Source: Wenzhouxiangella sp.
GTDB lineage: Bacteria; Pseudomonadota; Gammaproteobacteria; Xanthomonadales; Wenzhouxiangellaceae
Length of the DNA stretch: 5,083 bases
Direction of reading: 5' to 3'
NCBI GenBank assembly: GCA_018400355.1
Contig: JAGYMV010000065.1
Span: 1 to 5,083, forward strand
Shown piece after piece: positions 1-4,399 of this stretch. Made by a program: the position numbers and the translations under genes. Each line of letters starts with the position of its first letter. The first letter of the stretch is position 1. Under the pieces are notes generated by a model. The model made no database searches. It was not told the DNA's origin and saw nothing but the letters and a program-made list of their open reading frames with translations.

Positions 1-663
1 GACCCCGGCTTTTTTTAAAACGCCCGCTGCTTCATTGACGCTGTGACCGGTGGTCATCACATCATTGATTAAGGCGACATGGGCCGCCTTGGGTGGGAGT
101 GAGCGAACGGCATAGGCGCCTTTGACATTGGCCCATCGAAGCTCTGTTGGGAGTGTGTGTTGTTTTTTAATGCGCCGGGTCAGCTTCAATGCCGAGTGGG
201 TGGGAAGATGTTGCATTCTTTTTGATAAGGTCTGACAAAGCCACCGGTTGTGATCAAAGCCTTGCAGAAAATAATCGATGGAATGCAGTGGAATCGGCAC
301 CAACAAATCTGGTCTGGTTGCGCCCATGCCAGCCAGGCGGCGTGCAAAGACATCCGATAAAAATCGCCCGACGGTCAGGTTGGCCTCACCCCTAAATTGC
401 CGAATCCAGCGTCGCATCAAAGGGGTGTGTTCAAACCCTGGCCAGGTTTGGTCAAATGCTGGCATGCCCAGCAGGCAGCCATTGCACATCTGGGTTGGAT
501 GCTCTGTTCCAAGGCCACAGCGGAGGCAACGGTGATTGAGGACGGGCAAAGACCCCTCGCAGTCTGGGCAACAATCCAGCTTCGCGGTGGTGTAGCGGCC
601 ACACACCAAACACACCCGCGGGAGGGTGAGTTTGGGCAAGGCATGCAGCACAGATCTCGGCAT
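1..663 (-). CDS. comF: ComF family phosphoribosyltransferase (partial, C-terminus beyond left edge)
   Basis: This is a ComF/GntX-type protein: an N-terminal zinc-ribbon region joined to a type I phosphoribosyltransferase fold. In naturally competent bacteria the family is needed for DNA uptake; the exact reaction is not settled. Visible in the 221 codons present are four cysteine pairs (C18/C21, C32/C35, C46/C49, C60/C63), which would hold two zinc sites. Then come the conserved PIPLH segment near residues 123-127, a GFDHNR variant of the usual GFNQ motif (135-140), an R..K.Q..L....R..N.KGAY block (163-184), and the PRPP-binding loop INDVMTTGHSV (199-209). The ATG at 663-661 was chosen because a GGAGAGA ribosome binding site lies six bases upstream. 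The frame is open to base 1; full-length family members are only slightly longer, so perhaps 10-30 residues are missing. It is divergent from the bioC-like gene. Family assignment is firm; a role in competence here is inference. Confidence 0.9.
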   Translation of the reverse strand, partial: MPRSVLHALPKLTLPRVCLVCGRYTTAKLDCCPDCEGSLPVLNHRCLRCGLGTEHPTQMCNGCLLGMPAFDQTWPGFEHTPLMRRWIRQFRGEANLTVGRFLSDVFARRLAGMGATRPDLLVPIPLHSIDYFLQGFDHNRWLCQTLSKRMQHLPTHSALKLTRRIKKQHTLPTELRWANVKGAYAVRSLPPKAAHVALINDVMTTGHSVNEAAGVLKKAGV

Positions 664-688
664 GTGATCTCTCTCCAACAAATGACGG

Positions 689-700
689 GCTACAATAGCA
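689..700. promoter_or_regulatory. Overlapping divergent -10 elements between comF and bioC
   Basis: The palindrome GCTA-CAA-TAGC (689-699) gives TACAAT (691-696) on the plus strand and TATTGT (697-692) on the minus strand. The minus copy is preceded by TG one base away, forming an extended -10. On the minus strand this -10 box lies about 28 bases upstream of the comF ATG (663); on the plus strand it lies 27 bases upstream of the ATG at 724. No good -35 hexamer is seen for the plus direction. Face-to-face use of one -10 region would make the two promoters mutually exclusive; this is inference from sequence only. Confidence 0.45.
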
Positions 701-723
701 AGGCCTAATGTTTGAGCGCCCGC

Positions 724-1593
724 ATGTCCAAACTTGTTCACAACCAAGACCTGCCCAATCAACCCCCACTGTGGCGCAGACACTTTGATGCCTTGGCCAA
801 GCAATCAACGCTCACCTTTCCGATGCATGCGGTGGTGGGTGAGCGTTTGTTGGAACGTCTCGATGGACTCAACTTCGCGCCCAAGCGGGTGTTGGATGTG
901 GGTTGTGGGCTCGGCCACCACGCCCTTGCCCTACACCAACGCTTTCCACAAGCACAAATCATCGCGATGGACTGGTCTCAAGCCATGGCACACAAAGCCG
1001 CCAAAAAAAGGGGCTGGTGGCGCCGCCGGTTCGAGGTGGTGGTGGGAGATGGGGCCCACCCGCCCATTCAGCCTCACTCCGTGGACTTGGTGTTTGCCAA
1101 TTTTGTGCTGGCCTACACCGATGAGGCCGATGCCCTTCTTAAGGGCCTTCGAGGGGTATTAAAACCTTCTGGACTGTTGCTGCTCTCTGGCTTGGGCCCC
1201 GATACGCTCGCCCGTGAACGCGAACTCTTGGGTGTTGAGCACCACCGCTGGTTTGATGTCCAGCAACTGGGGTCTTTATTGACCGCGGGCGGTTTCAATG
1301 AGCCGGTCTTGGATACTGACTGGGTCAGGCTTTCTTATGAAAAAACCAGCGTGCTTGAAAATGATCTAGACCAGATCGGTTTGTGGCCCGGCCCAGAGGC
1401 TTTGGCCCAGCAACAAACACTCCGCGATGGGGTCAGCCAAGCCATCGAGTCTGACACACAAAAAGCCTGGTCAAGTACTTGGGAGTGTATGTATGCATCG
1501 GCCTTTGCGCCCGATGAGGGCCAGACGATTAAAGCCGATCAAGGCACGCTGGCGAGCATTCCCATTGACCAGATTGGGATTCGGCGAAGGTAG
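724..1593 (+). CDS. bioC: BioC-like SAM-dependent methyltransferase (malonyl-ACP O-methyltransferase)
   Basis: This is a class I SAM-dependent methyltransferase of 289 residues, most like BioC. BioC methylates the free carboxyl of malonyl-ACP (or -CoA) so that fatty acid synthesis can build the pimeloyl chain of biotin; the ester is later removed by BioH or an equivalent. The SAM-binding motif VLDVGCGLG is at residues 56-64, the acidic ribose contact D83 lies in AMDWS, GDGAH is at 108-112, the motif-II-like DLVFAN at 121-126 and the LLLLSGLGPDTL strand at 151-162. The later segments FDVQQLGSLLTAGGF and the tail with IPIDQIGIRRR resemble beta-proteobacterial BioC rather than a generic methyltransferase. 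The ATG at 724 is preferred, with GAG seven bases upstream; an in-frame TTG at 712, with AAGG upstream, would add four residues. No other bio gene is visible, so a generic methyltransferase remains possible. Confidence 0.8.
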   Translation: MSKLVHNQDLPNQPPLWRRHFDALAKQSTLTFPMHAVVGERLLERLDGLNFAPKRVLDVGCGLGHHALALHQRFPQAQIIAMDWSQAMAHKAAKKRGWWRRRFEVVVGDGAHPPIQPHSVDLVFANFVLAYTDEADALLKGLRGVLKPSGLLLLSGLGPDTLARERELLGVEHHRWFDVQQLGSLLTAGGFNEPVLDTDWVRLSYEKTSVLENDLDQIGLWPGPEALAQQQTLRDGVSQAIESDTQKAWSSTWECMYASAFAPDEGQTIKADQGTLASIPIDQIGIRRR

Positions 1594-1620
1594 CCCCAAG
1601 CAGACCGCCCGCAGGTCGGG

Positions 1621-1629
1621 TGCTATACT
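1621..1629 (+). promoter_or_regulatory. Extended -10 promoter for the DUF3144-like gene and possibly the tRNA
   Basis: TGCTATACT is a near-consensus extended -10 element (TG, one base, TATACT at 1624-1629), 38 bases upstream of the ATG at 1668. No convincing -35 lies 16-18 bases upstream, which is tolerable for an extended -10 promoter. As no separate promoter is obvious between 2048 and 2068, this one could also serve the tRNA. Confidence 0.5.
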
Positions 1630-1667
1630 TTGCAGATACTTCAACTCAGACAAATAAGTGTAGGTTT

Positions 1668-2048
1668 ATGTCCGATTCCAAATCCCATTCCAAATCCGAT
1701 CCCAATTCCAATGGTGAGAACAACACAGCAGGCAATGGCGCAAGCAACCCCGATCGTCAGGGTCAGATCGATGCCCACAATCAAGCCACTGAGCAGTTCA
1801 TTGTGATGGCCAACCAAATGGTCAACGAGAAAGGTTATGACCCCAAATTGGTGTCGGCGGCTTTGATGGCGGCCTCGGGTGTCTATGCCACGTTTGTGGC
1901 GGCTGGCAATGATGGGTTTTTGGCGCCCAATGGTGTTAACACCATCGCAGAAACGTTTAAGAACAACCTCTCCTATATTCAAAAACGCAAGAAAGAAGAG
2001 CTTGAAGCCAAAGGTTTGGAAGTGAAGCCCGTGGCGGAACAGTCATAG
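1668..2048 (+). CDS. Small DUF3144-like protein of unknown function
   Basis: This 126-residue soluble protein has no signal peptide or membrane segment. Residues 2-32 are polar and low in complexity (Ser, Asn, Lys, Gly), starting with three copies of a four-residue unit (DSKS, HSKS, DPNS). From about residue 33 to 112 a helical domain follows, with the pattern FIVMANQ (44-50), VSAALMAAS (62-70), YATFVAAG (73-80) and a lysine-rich helix ending in KRKKEELEAK. This layout, FI..AN followed by VSA.L..AA....F, fits my recollection of the DUF3144 family, whose function is unknown; the match was made by eye. The ATG at 1668 is chosen over an upstream GTG at 1620 because the GTG lies within the putative promoter region. 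The ribosome binding site is weak (TAGG). The tRNA gene follows after only 19 bases, so the two may share a transcript. Confidence 0.7.
   Translation: MSDSKSHSKSDPNSNGENNTAGNGASNPDRQGQIDAHNQATEQFIVMANQMVNEKGYDPKLVSAALMAASGVYATFVAAGNDGFLAPNGVNTIAETFKNNLSYIQKRKKEELEAKGLEVKPVAEQS
1674..1709 (+). repeat. Three 12-bp in-frame tandem repeats
   Basis: Three consecutive 12-bp units (GATTCCAAATCC, CATTCCAAATCC, GATCCCAATTCC) sit immediately after the second codon of the DUF3144-like gene. The first two differ at one base and the third is more diverged. Because the unit is a multiple of three, gain or loss of copies would lengthen or shorten the polar N-terminus without breaking the frame. Confidence 0.8.
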
Positions 2049-2067
2049 CATCCGTTGCTTGAATAAA

Positions 2068-2144
2068 GGGCCCTTAGCTCAGTTGGTTAGAGCAGCCGAC
2101 TCATAATCGGTAGGTCGCAGGTTCAAGTCCTGCAGGGCCCACCA
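2068..2144 (+). tRNA. tRNA-Ile2 (anticodon CAU, lysidine-modified)
   Basis: This is a complete 77-base cloverleaf with encoded CCA. The acceptor stem GGGCCCT (2068-2074) pairs with AGGGCCC (2134-2140), the discriminator is A2141 and CCA is 2142-2144. The D arm is GCTC/GAGC around AGTTGGTTA, the anticodon stem GCCGA/TCGGT encloses loop CTCATAA with CAT at 2102-2104, and the T arm is GCAGG-TTCAAGT-CCTGC. A CAU anticodon could mean Met, but the TTAGCTCAG start, the ACTCATAATC anticodon region and the overall likeness to E. coli ileX indicate the isoleucine tRNA whose C34 is converted to lysidine by TilS to read AUA. It lies 19 bases after the DUF3144-like gene. Its 3' end is the left arm of the direct repeat that bounds the higBA island. 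Confidence 0.93.
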
Positions 2145-2148
2145 TCTT
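2120..2148 (+). repeat. Left direct repeat (attL-like), tRNA 3' end
   Basis: This copy starts in the T arm of the tRNA and runs four bases past CCA. Bases 2125-2148 are identical to 2958-2981 (24 bp), and 2120-2148 matches 2953-2981 with one difference (C2124 versus T2957). Weaker likeness continues left to 2110 (four differences over 39 positions). Identity stops at 2149. Confidence 0.85.
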
Positions 2149-2158
2149 TGTCGCACCC

Positions 2159-2479
2159 TTACAAAAGTGTCTCTAGCCCTTTGCGCTCGATCAGGTTGAG
2201 AAGCTTCAAGGATGGGCCGCTTGGCTTCTTGTCTCCAATTTCCCATTTCTGAATTGAAGAGAGGCTGATGTTCAGCACCGCAGCAAAAACCGCTTGACTC
2301 ATGGCTGCTTTTTCACGGAGTGCTCTAATTTGCTCGGGAGCCATCTCATGGATATCAAGGTGACACAAAGCATCAAACTCATGCATGCGACGCTTACTAA
2401 TCAGCCCAGCGCCATGGAGACCCTGTGCCGTCTCATGCACCTCTTCCAAAATTCGGTTTTTAGCTTTTGTCTTTGCCAT
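2159..2479 (-). CDS. higA: HigA-type XRE family antitoxin
   Basis: This 106-residue antitoxin neutralises the partner toxin and should repress their shared operon. Residues 1-46 form a charged N-terminal arm (ILEEVHETAQGLH then ALCHLDIHEM). Residues 48-100 are a Cro/C1-type helix-turn-helix: APEQIRALREKAAMSQAVFAA is followed by the recognition segment around LNISLSSIQKWE (69-80) and GDKKPSGPSLKLLNLI. This is the regulator type usually found next to RelE/HigB toxins of the PF06296 group. The ATG at 2479 is supported by TTGGAGAT five bases upstream. The gene overlaps the end of the toxin gene by 20 bases, so translation is probably coupled. The stop lies 14 bases from the 3' end of the convergent tRNA gene, with no terminator between. 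Confidence 0.88.
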   Translation of the reverse strand: MAKTKAKNRILEEVHETAQGLHGAGLISKRRMHEFDALCHLDIHEMAPEQIRALREKAAMSQAVFAAVLNISLSSIQKWEIGDKKPSGPSLKLLNLIERKGLETLL

Positions 2480-2846
2480 TGTCTATCTCCAAAATTTCAC
2501 CCGCCAACAGGGCTGTTTGAAGCTGCTGACGATCGAAGCTCACAAGCTCTTTAGCCAGCTCTCGAAGGACCTTTAGTTCATCCTGACTGAGGCTTGATCG
2601 CTCATTTTTAGTGAATCCGTAAAGGAAAAACCAATGATGGGCCAACCGTGTAGCGATGATAGTCCGAACACTGCCACGCTTACCTTGTCCAGGCAAAGGG
2701 ACCCGCTTCTTTATGACAAAACCGCCCAAATCAGCATCAATGAGGCCTTGTTTCATCTCTTCCACGGCGAGCAAGAGCGCCCCGTCGCTCAGTCTGACTT
2801 TTTTCATTGAGCGAGCAAATGTTCGGGTTTTAAATACTCGCTCCAT
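2460..2846 (-). CDS. higB: HigB/RelE-type toxin (PF06296-like mRNA interferase)
   Basis: This 128-residue protein is a RelE/ParE-superfamily toxin of the Gp49-like RelE group. Known members of the superfamily cut mRNA on the ribosome. The hallmark blocks are all present in order: VFKTRTFAR (4-12), LIDADLGGFVIKKRVPLPGQ (35-54), GKRGSVRTIIA (55-65) and FFLYGFTKNERSSLS (73-87), followed by a helical tail. Family members of this type are usually about 100-130 residues, so the gene looks complete. The toxin precedes the antitoxin, as in higBA systems and unlike relBE. The ATG at 2846 matches the usual family N-terminus but has no Shine-Dalgarno sequence; the putative -10 ends six bases upstream, suggesting a leaderless mRNA. 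Activity is inferred from family only. Confidence 0.88.
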   Translation of the reverse strand: MERVFKTRTFARSMKKVRLSDGALLLAVEEMKQGLIDADLGGFVIKKRVPLPGQGKRGSVRTIIATRLAHHWFFLYGFTKNERSSLSQDELKVLRELAKELVSFDRQQLQTALLAGEILEIDNGKDKS

Positions 2847-2852
2847 GACACA

Positions 2853-2882
2853 AGTATATCATCAAGTGATATGGTTTTGCAA
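2853..2882 (-). promoter_or_regulatory. higBA promoter with overlapping operator
   Basis: On the minus strand TTGCAA (2882-2877) and TATACT (2858-2853) are separated by 18 bases, a plausible sigma-70 promoter. A perfect inverted repeat ATATCA-5-TGATAT (2856-2872) fills the spacer and overlaps the -10, the expected place for autorepression by the HigA helix-turn-helix. Transcription from here would start at or next to the first base of the toxin ATG. Confidence 0.6.
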
Positions 2883-2952
2883 AGCCTGGCTGCAGTGGCT
2901 GCCGCTCTCTGCTGCTTCCTCAGCACCCGTCAAATAGAAAACGTACGGCGCT

Positions 2953-2981
2953 GGTTTAAGTCCTGCAGGGCCCACCATCTT
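2953..2981 (+). repeat. Right direct repeat (attR-like), tRNA-Ile2 3' fragment
   Basis: This second copy of the tRNA-Ile2 3' end includes the CCA and the following TCTT. It is not part of a tRNA: the sequence to its left no longer forms an anticodon arm. Identity with the left copy ends at 2981. Sequence to the right of it would be the original chromosomal flank if the unit inserted by site-specific recombination. Confidence 0.85.
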
Positions 2982-3260
2982 CATCAGCCTGTATCAGTTC
3001 GTTCAGAGTGGTTGGGGTTGGCTTGGAACCTCATTGCGCCAGGTCTATCACACGAATCTTTCCTCACACCTCAAGGGCAGTAGCTGGGTTACTATCAGAT
3101 GTTAATTGCTTGAGCACCAATGTCTCAGCACACGCATGGCACGATGTGTTCAATTCTTGCGTTTTGTATTTGACATCCTCCATCCGCCTCATGCACGATG
3201 AAATCAGCGTACAAACCCGTTGGTTCTTCGGCATGACATTCGCTAACAAGTGAGTAAGTT
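2982..3260. other. Gene-poor stretch right of the island
   Basis: No coding region is supported here. Short open frames exist on both strands (for example 3008-3253 plus and 3064-3249 minus), but they lack ribosome binding sites, have unlikely amino acid composition (many Cys, His, Trp) and match nothing I recognise. A lone TTGACA at 3170-3175 has no -10 partner at a proper distance. It may be decayed sequence from earlier insertions next to the tRNA. Confidence 0.5.
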
Positions 3261-3476
3261 TTGTTAACCAATATCTGCCGCTTTTTGATCACCACGGGCA
3301 TTGCCTTGATTTCAATAGGCTGCGCGGCTTTACTTTTGGGTTTTCTGGGTGTTATCGACCTGGATATTTTTGCATTTGGTGTGACAGCAGGCGTTCGAGC
3401 AGTGGGCACTGTTGCCATTCTTGGGTGCCTTCTGGGAGCCATTGGTTCTTTCGTGCAAGAAACAAACAAACCCTAA
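3261..3476 (+). CDS. Small two-helix membrane protein, unknown function
   Basis: A 71-residue hydrophobic protein not recognised as a named family. Two membrane segments are clear: about residues 8-31 (FLITTGIALISIGCAALLLG and following) and 44-66 (GVRAVGTVAILGCLLGAIGS), joined by a short loop with acidic residues (VIDLDIF), ending in a polar tail QETNKP. The only usable start is TTG at 3261: an in-frame stop lies six bases upstream and there is no early ATG. A TGAG at 3251-3254 could serve as a weak ribosome binding site. The consistent membrane pattern argues it is real; the weak start argues for caution. It is the first of three small membrane ORFs on this strand, 26 bases ahead of the second. 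Confidence 0.5.
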   Translation: MLTNICRFLITTGIALISIGCAALLLGFLGVIDLDIFAFGVTAGVRAVGTVAILGCLLGAIGSFVQETNKP

Positions 3477-3502
3477 ACGTTCATCTGGAGCTTTAGAACC
3501 TA

Positions 3503-3685
3503 ATGTTTAAAAAATCTGATGTCTTTATTATTCTCGCGGTCATGATCTCTTTTGTGGTGTCGGCCTATTTGTGGTTCGTCATCCAAGATCGTGAGCAAGC
3601 CATTTTCACCGCCATATGGGTTCCTTCGATCTTTACATTTGGAATCTACTTCAAGCTTTGCGCGCTGATGAGTAGCAAGCGATGA
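3503..3685 (+). CDS. Small two-helix membrane protein, unknown function
   Basis: A 60-residue protein with a positive N-terminus (MFKKSD), a first membrane helix at about residues 7-27 (VFIILAVMISFVVSAYLWFV), a charged turn QDREQ (28-32) and a second helix at about 33-55 containing WVPSIFTFGIYFKL. The run YLWF.....E...F...WVPSI..FGIYFKL resembles short hypothetical membrane proteins I have seen in aquatic bacteria, none with a known function. The ATG at 3503 has GGAG 12 bases upstream, a long spacing. Its TGA overlaps the ATG of the next ORF (ATGA), a strong sign of translational coupling and that both are real. Confidence 0.65.
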   Translation: MFKKSDVFIILAVMISFVVSAYLWFVIQDREQAIFTAIWVPSIFTFGIYFKLCALMSSKR

Positions 3686-3825
3686 ATTTCGCTCTGATCT
3701 ACCCCGCCATCATTGTCTTCTCGCTTGTGTGTATTGCTCTGGTATTAACCGTCCTTGAGTTCAAAGAAATAAAGAAACAATACCCTGATCCAGAACATGA
3801 GAAAGACAACAGCAAAGACGGTTAA
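3682..3825 (+). CDS. 47-residue single-helix membrane protein, unknown function
   Basis: This very short ORF starts in an ATGA overlap with the preceding gene. It encodes a 47-residue protein: one membrane helix at about residues 4-26 (ALIYPAIIVFSLVCIALVLTV) followed by a highly charged cytoplasmic tail (EFKEIKKQYPDPEHEKDNSKDG). One helix plus a charged tail is a common design for small regulatory or accessory subunits of membrane complexes, but no partner is identified. The coupling and clean amphipathic layout support it as a gene. Its TAA interlocks with the stop codon of the truncated PIN gene on the other strand. Confidence 0.6.
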   Translation: MNFALIYPAIIVFSLVCIALVLTVLEFKEIKKQYPDPEHEKDNSKDG

Positions 3826-4028
3826 ACCCCACTCAGATGAGTGCGCGCTTTAAGGGCAGGGGGGGTAAGCTCCTCACCCAGTACTCCAGCACGCGTGATC
3901 ACAGAAATGGCACTCGCCTGCCCGTGCGACGCCATGAAATCAGTGGCTTTGCAATCGCCATTTAAATGATCAATCACAATGACCTGGTCTAGGAAATGCT
4001 TCAGTTGGGCTGGGTCAGCTTGACTCAT
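3822..4028 (-). pseudogene. vapC: Truncated VapC-like PIN domain toxin
   Basis: The product is 68 residues, about half of a normal PIN toxin (usually about 125-140). The N-terminal half is recognisable: HFLDQVIVIDHLNGD (11-25) corresponds to the family's LDTN.lIDhLnG motif with D14 as the first catalytic acid, and ASAISVITRAGVL (38-50) to the second motif. There the usual Glu is Gly (G48). The Thr and Asn after the first Asp are Gln and Val. Residues after 52 do not look like PIN, and the C-terminal half with its catalytic Asp residues is absent. Shifting frame at the seven-G run (3859-3865) meets stops within a few codons, so this is loss of sequence rather than a simple frameshift. It overlaps the antitoxin gene by 14 bases, as in intact vapBC operons. 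It is almost certainly inactive as a nuclease. Confidence 0.75.
3830..3843. terminator. Small hairpin between convergent genes
   Basis: CACTC-AGAT-GAGTG is a perfect five-base stem just past the last small membrane gene and just inside the end of the truncated PIN gene. It has no following T run in either direction, so it is at best a weak bidirectional terminator. Confidence 0.25.
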
Positions 4029-4284
4029 CAGTGGTCAGGCCATCTGCGTTTAACCATTCACCCCTCAAGCGCTCTTGCCAAACCAGCCCATCTCCTTGCA
4101 TCCACAAGCCCGTGGTGTTTTTTAAGCTCTGAGCCAGGTCCAACGACTGAGCGCTCAGCTGGCGGACACGGTATTCGGCCACCGCCTCGCTCACCAAACT
4201 GGTCATGGATTGCCCGCGACGCTTGGCTTCTGCATCCAACCAAGCCTTGTCATCGCTCATTAAATTAATAATCGTTCTAGGCAT
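4015..4284 (-). CDS. vapB: Ribbon-helix-helix antitoxin (VapB/CopG type)
   Basis: An 89-residue antitoxin of the ribbon-helix-helix class. Residues 2-8 (PRTIINL) form the DNA-binding strand, followed by helices at about 10-23 (SDDKAWLDAEAKRR) and 26-39 (SMTSLVSEAVAEYR). The C-terminal part has the GLWMQGDGLVWQERLRGEW block (59-77), which I know from antitoxins paired with PIN toxins and which normally wraps the toxin. The gene appears intact and in frame with no lost residues in the DNA-binding part, although its toxin is broken. The ATG at 4284 has no clear Shine-Dalgarno sequence; TATCAT six bases upstream could be a -10 giving a near-leaderless transcript. It could persist as a stand-alone repressor or as an antidote against a related toxin elsewhere in the genome. 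Confidence 0.82.
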   Translation of the reverse strand: MPRTIINLMSDDKAWLDAEAKRRGQSMTSLVSEAVAEYRVRQLSAQSLDLAQSLKNTTGLWMQGDGLVWQERLRGEWLNADGLTTDESS

Positions 4285-4331
4285 GGCCTAATGATACATT
4301 TATTCCGATTCAGCTGATATCACCTTAGGCC
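4285..4331. promoter_or_regulatory. Inverted repeats upstream of vapB, candidate operator
   Basis: GGCCTAA (4285-4291) and TTAGGCC (4325-4331) form a perfect seven-base inverted repeat spaced by 33 bases, directly before the antitoxin start. Inside it lies the perfect palindrome TGATATCA (4315-4322), and on the minus strand TATCAT (4296-4291) as a possible -10. Ribbon-helix-helix antitoxins bind short palindromes in their own promoters, so this is a reasonable autoregulatory site. Alternatively the arms could mark the end of a small inserted unit. Confidence 0.4.
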
Positions 4332-4369
4332 ACAACACCCGACCGACCGCACGCTCTGGTGCATTCAAT

Positions 4370-4391
4370 CAAGCTCAGCGCACCGAGCTTG
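4370..4391 (-). terminator. Hairpin downstream of sodC
   Basis: CAAGCTC (4370-4376) and GAGCTTG (4385-4391) form a seven-base stem with an eight-base loop, nine bases past the sodC stop codon. No T run follows on the minus strand, so it is a poor intrinsic terminator for sodC; it could instead protect the 3' end. Read on the plus strand it is followed by TTGCGGTTTT, also a weak tail. Confidence 0.4.
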
Positions 4392-4399
4392 TTGCGGTT

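Larger units (their letters stand above)
2120..2981. mobile_element. Mini-island at tRNA-Ile2 carrying only a higBA module
   Basis: The tRNA 3' end is repeated 833 bp downstream, and the only genes between are a toxin-antitoxin pair. Integration at the 3' end of a tRNA by a tyrosine recombinase leaves exactly this picture: intact tRNA on one side, a tRNA 3' fragment on the other. No integrase, excisionase or other mobility gene is seen. The right-hand stretch between the toxin start and the right repeat (2873-2942) holds no recognisable protein remnant on either strand. It may be a collapsed larger island or a non-autonomous element. The repeat is direct observation; mobility is inference. 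Confidence 0.6.

Noticed and set aside
452..808. 118-codon open frame on the minus strand overlapping comF and the start of bioC
   Set aside because: It is out of frame with comF, whose frame carries the cysteine pairs and the PRPP loop and has a good ribosome binding site; this one is its shadow.
1594..1620. Possible terminator after bioC (GACC and GGTC arms, CCCG and CGGG arms)
   Set aside because: Stems of only four bases with no T run; too weak to call.
2656..2937. Plus-strand frame of 93 codons opposite higB
   Set aside because: It is the antisense of the toxin gene, whose own frame carries all family motifs.
2873..2942. Possible integrase C-terminal remnant between higB and the right repeat
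   Set aside because: All six frames were read by eye and none shows tyrosine recombinase motifs; the stretch is too short to judge further.
3170..3175. Perfect TTGACA as a possible -35 for the membrane cluster
   Set aside because: No -10-like hexamer lies 16-18 bases downstream.
3064..3249. Minus-strand frame of 61 codons with several Cys residues
   Set aside because: No start signal and no recognisable motif; it ends in the same gene-poor stretch and looks like chance.
3008..3253. Plus-strand open frame of 81 codons containing VGVGLEPH, resembling spurious ORFs read across antisense tRNA genes
   Set aside because: There is no ribosome binding site and the composition is odd. I tested 3010-3085 as a degenerate antisense tRNA, but the T-arm halves do not pair, so neither a gene nor a tRNA is supported.
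3125..3469. Minus-strand frame of 114 codons opposite the first small membrane gene
   Set aside because: Most of it is the reverse complement of a clear membrane-protein frame, and its highly basic, Pro- and Thr-rich product is typical of a shadow.
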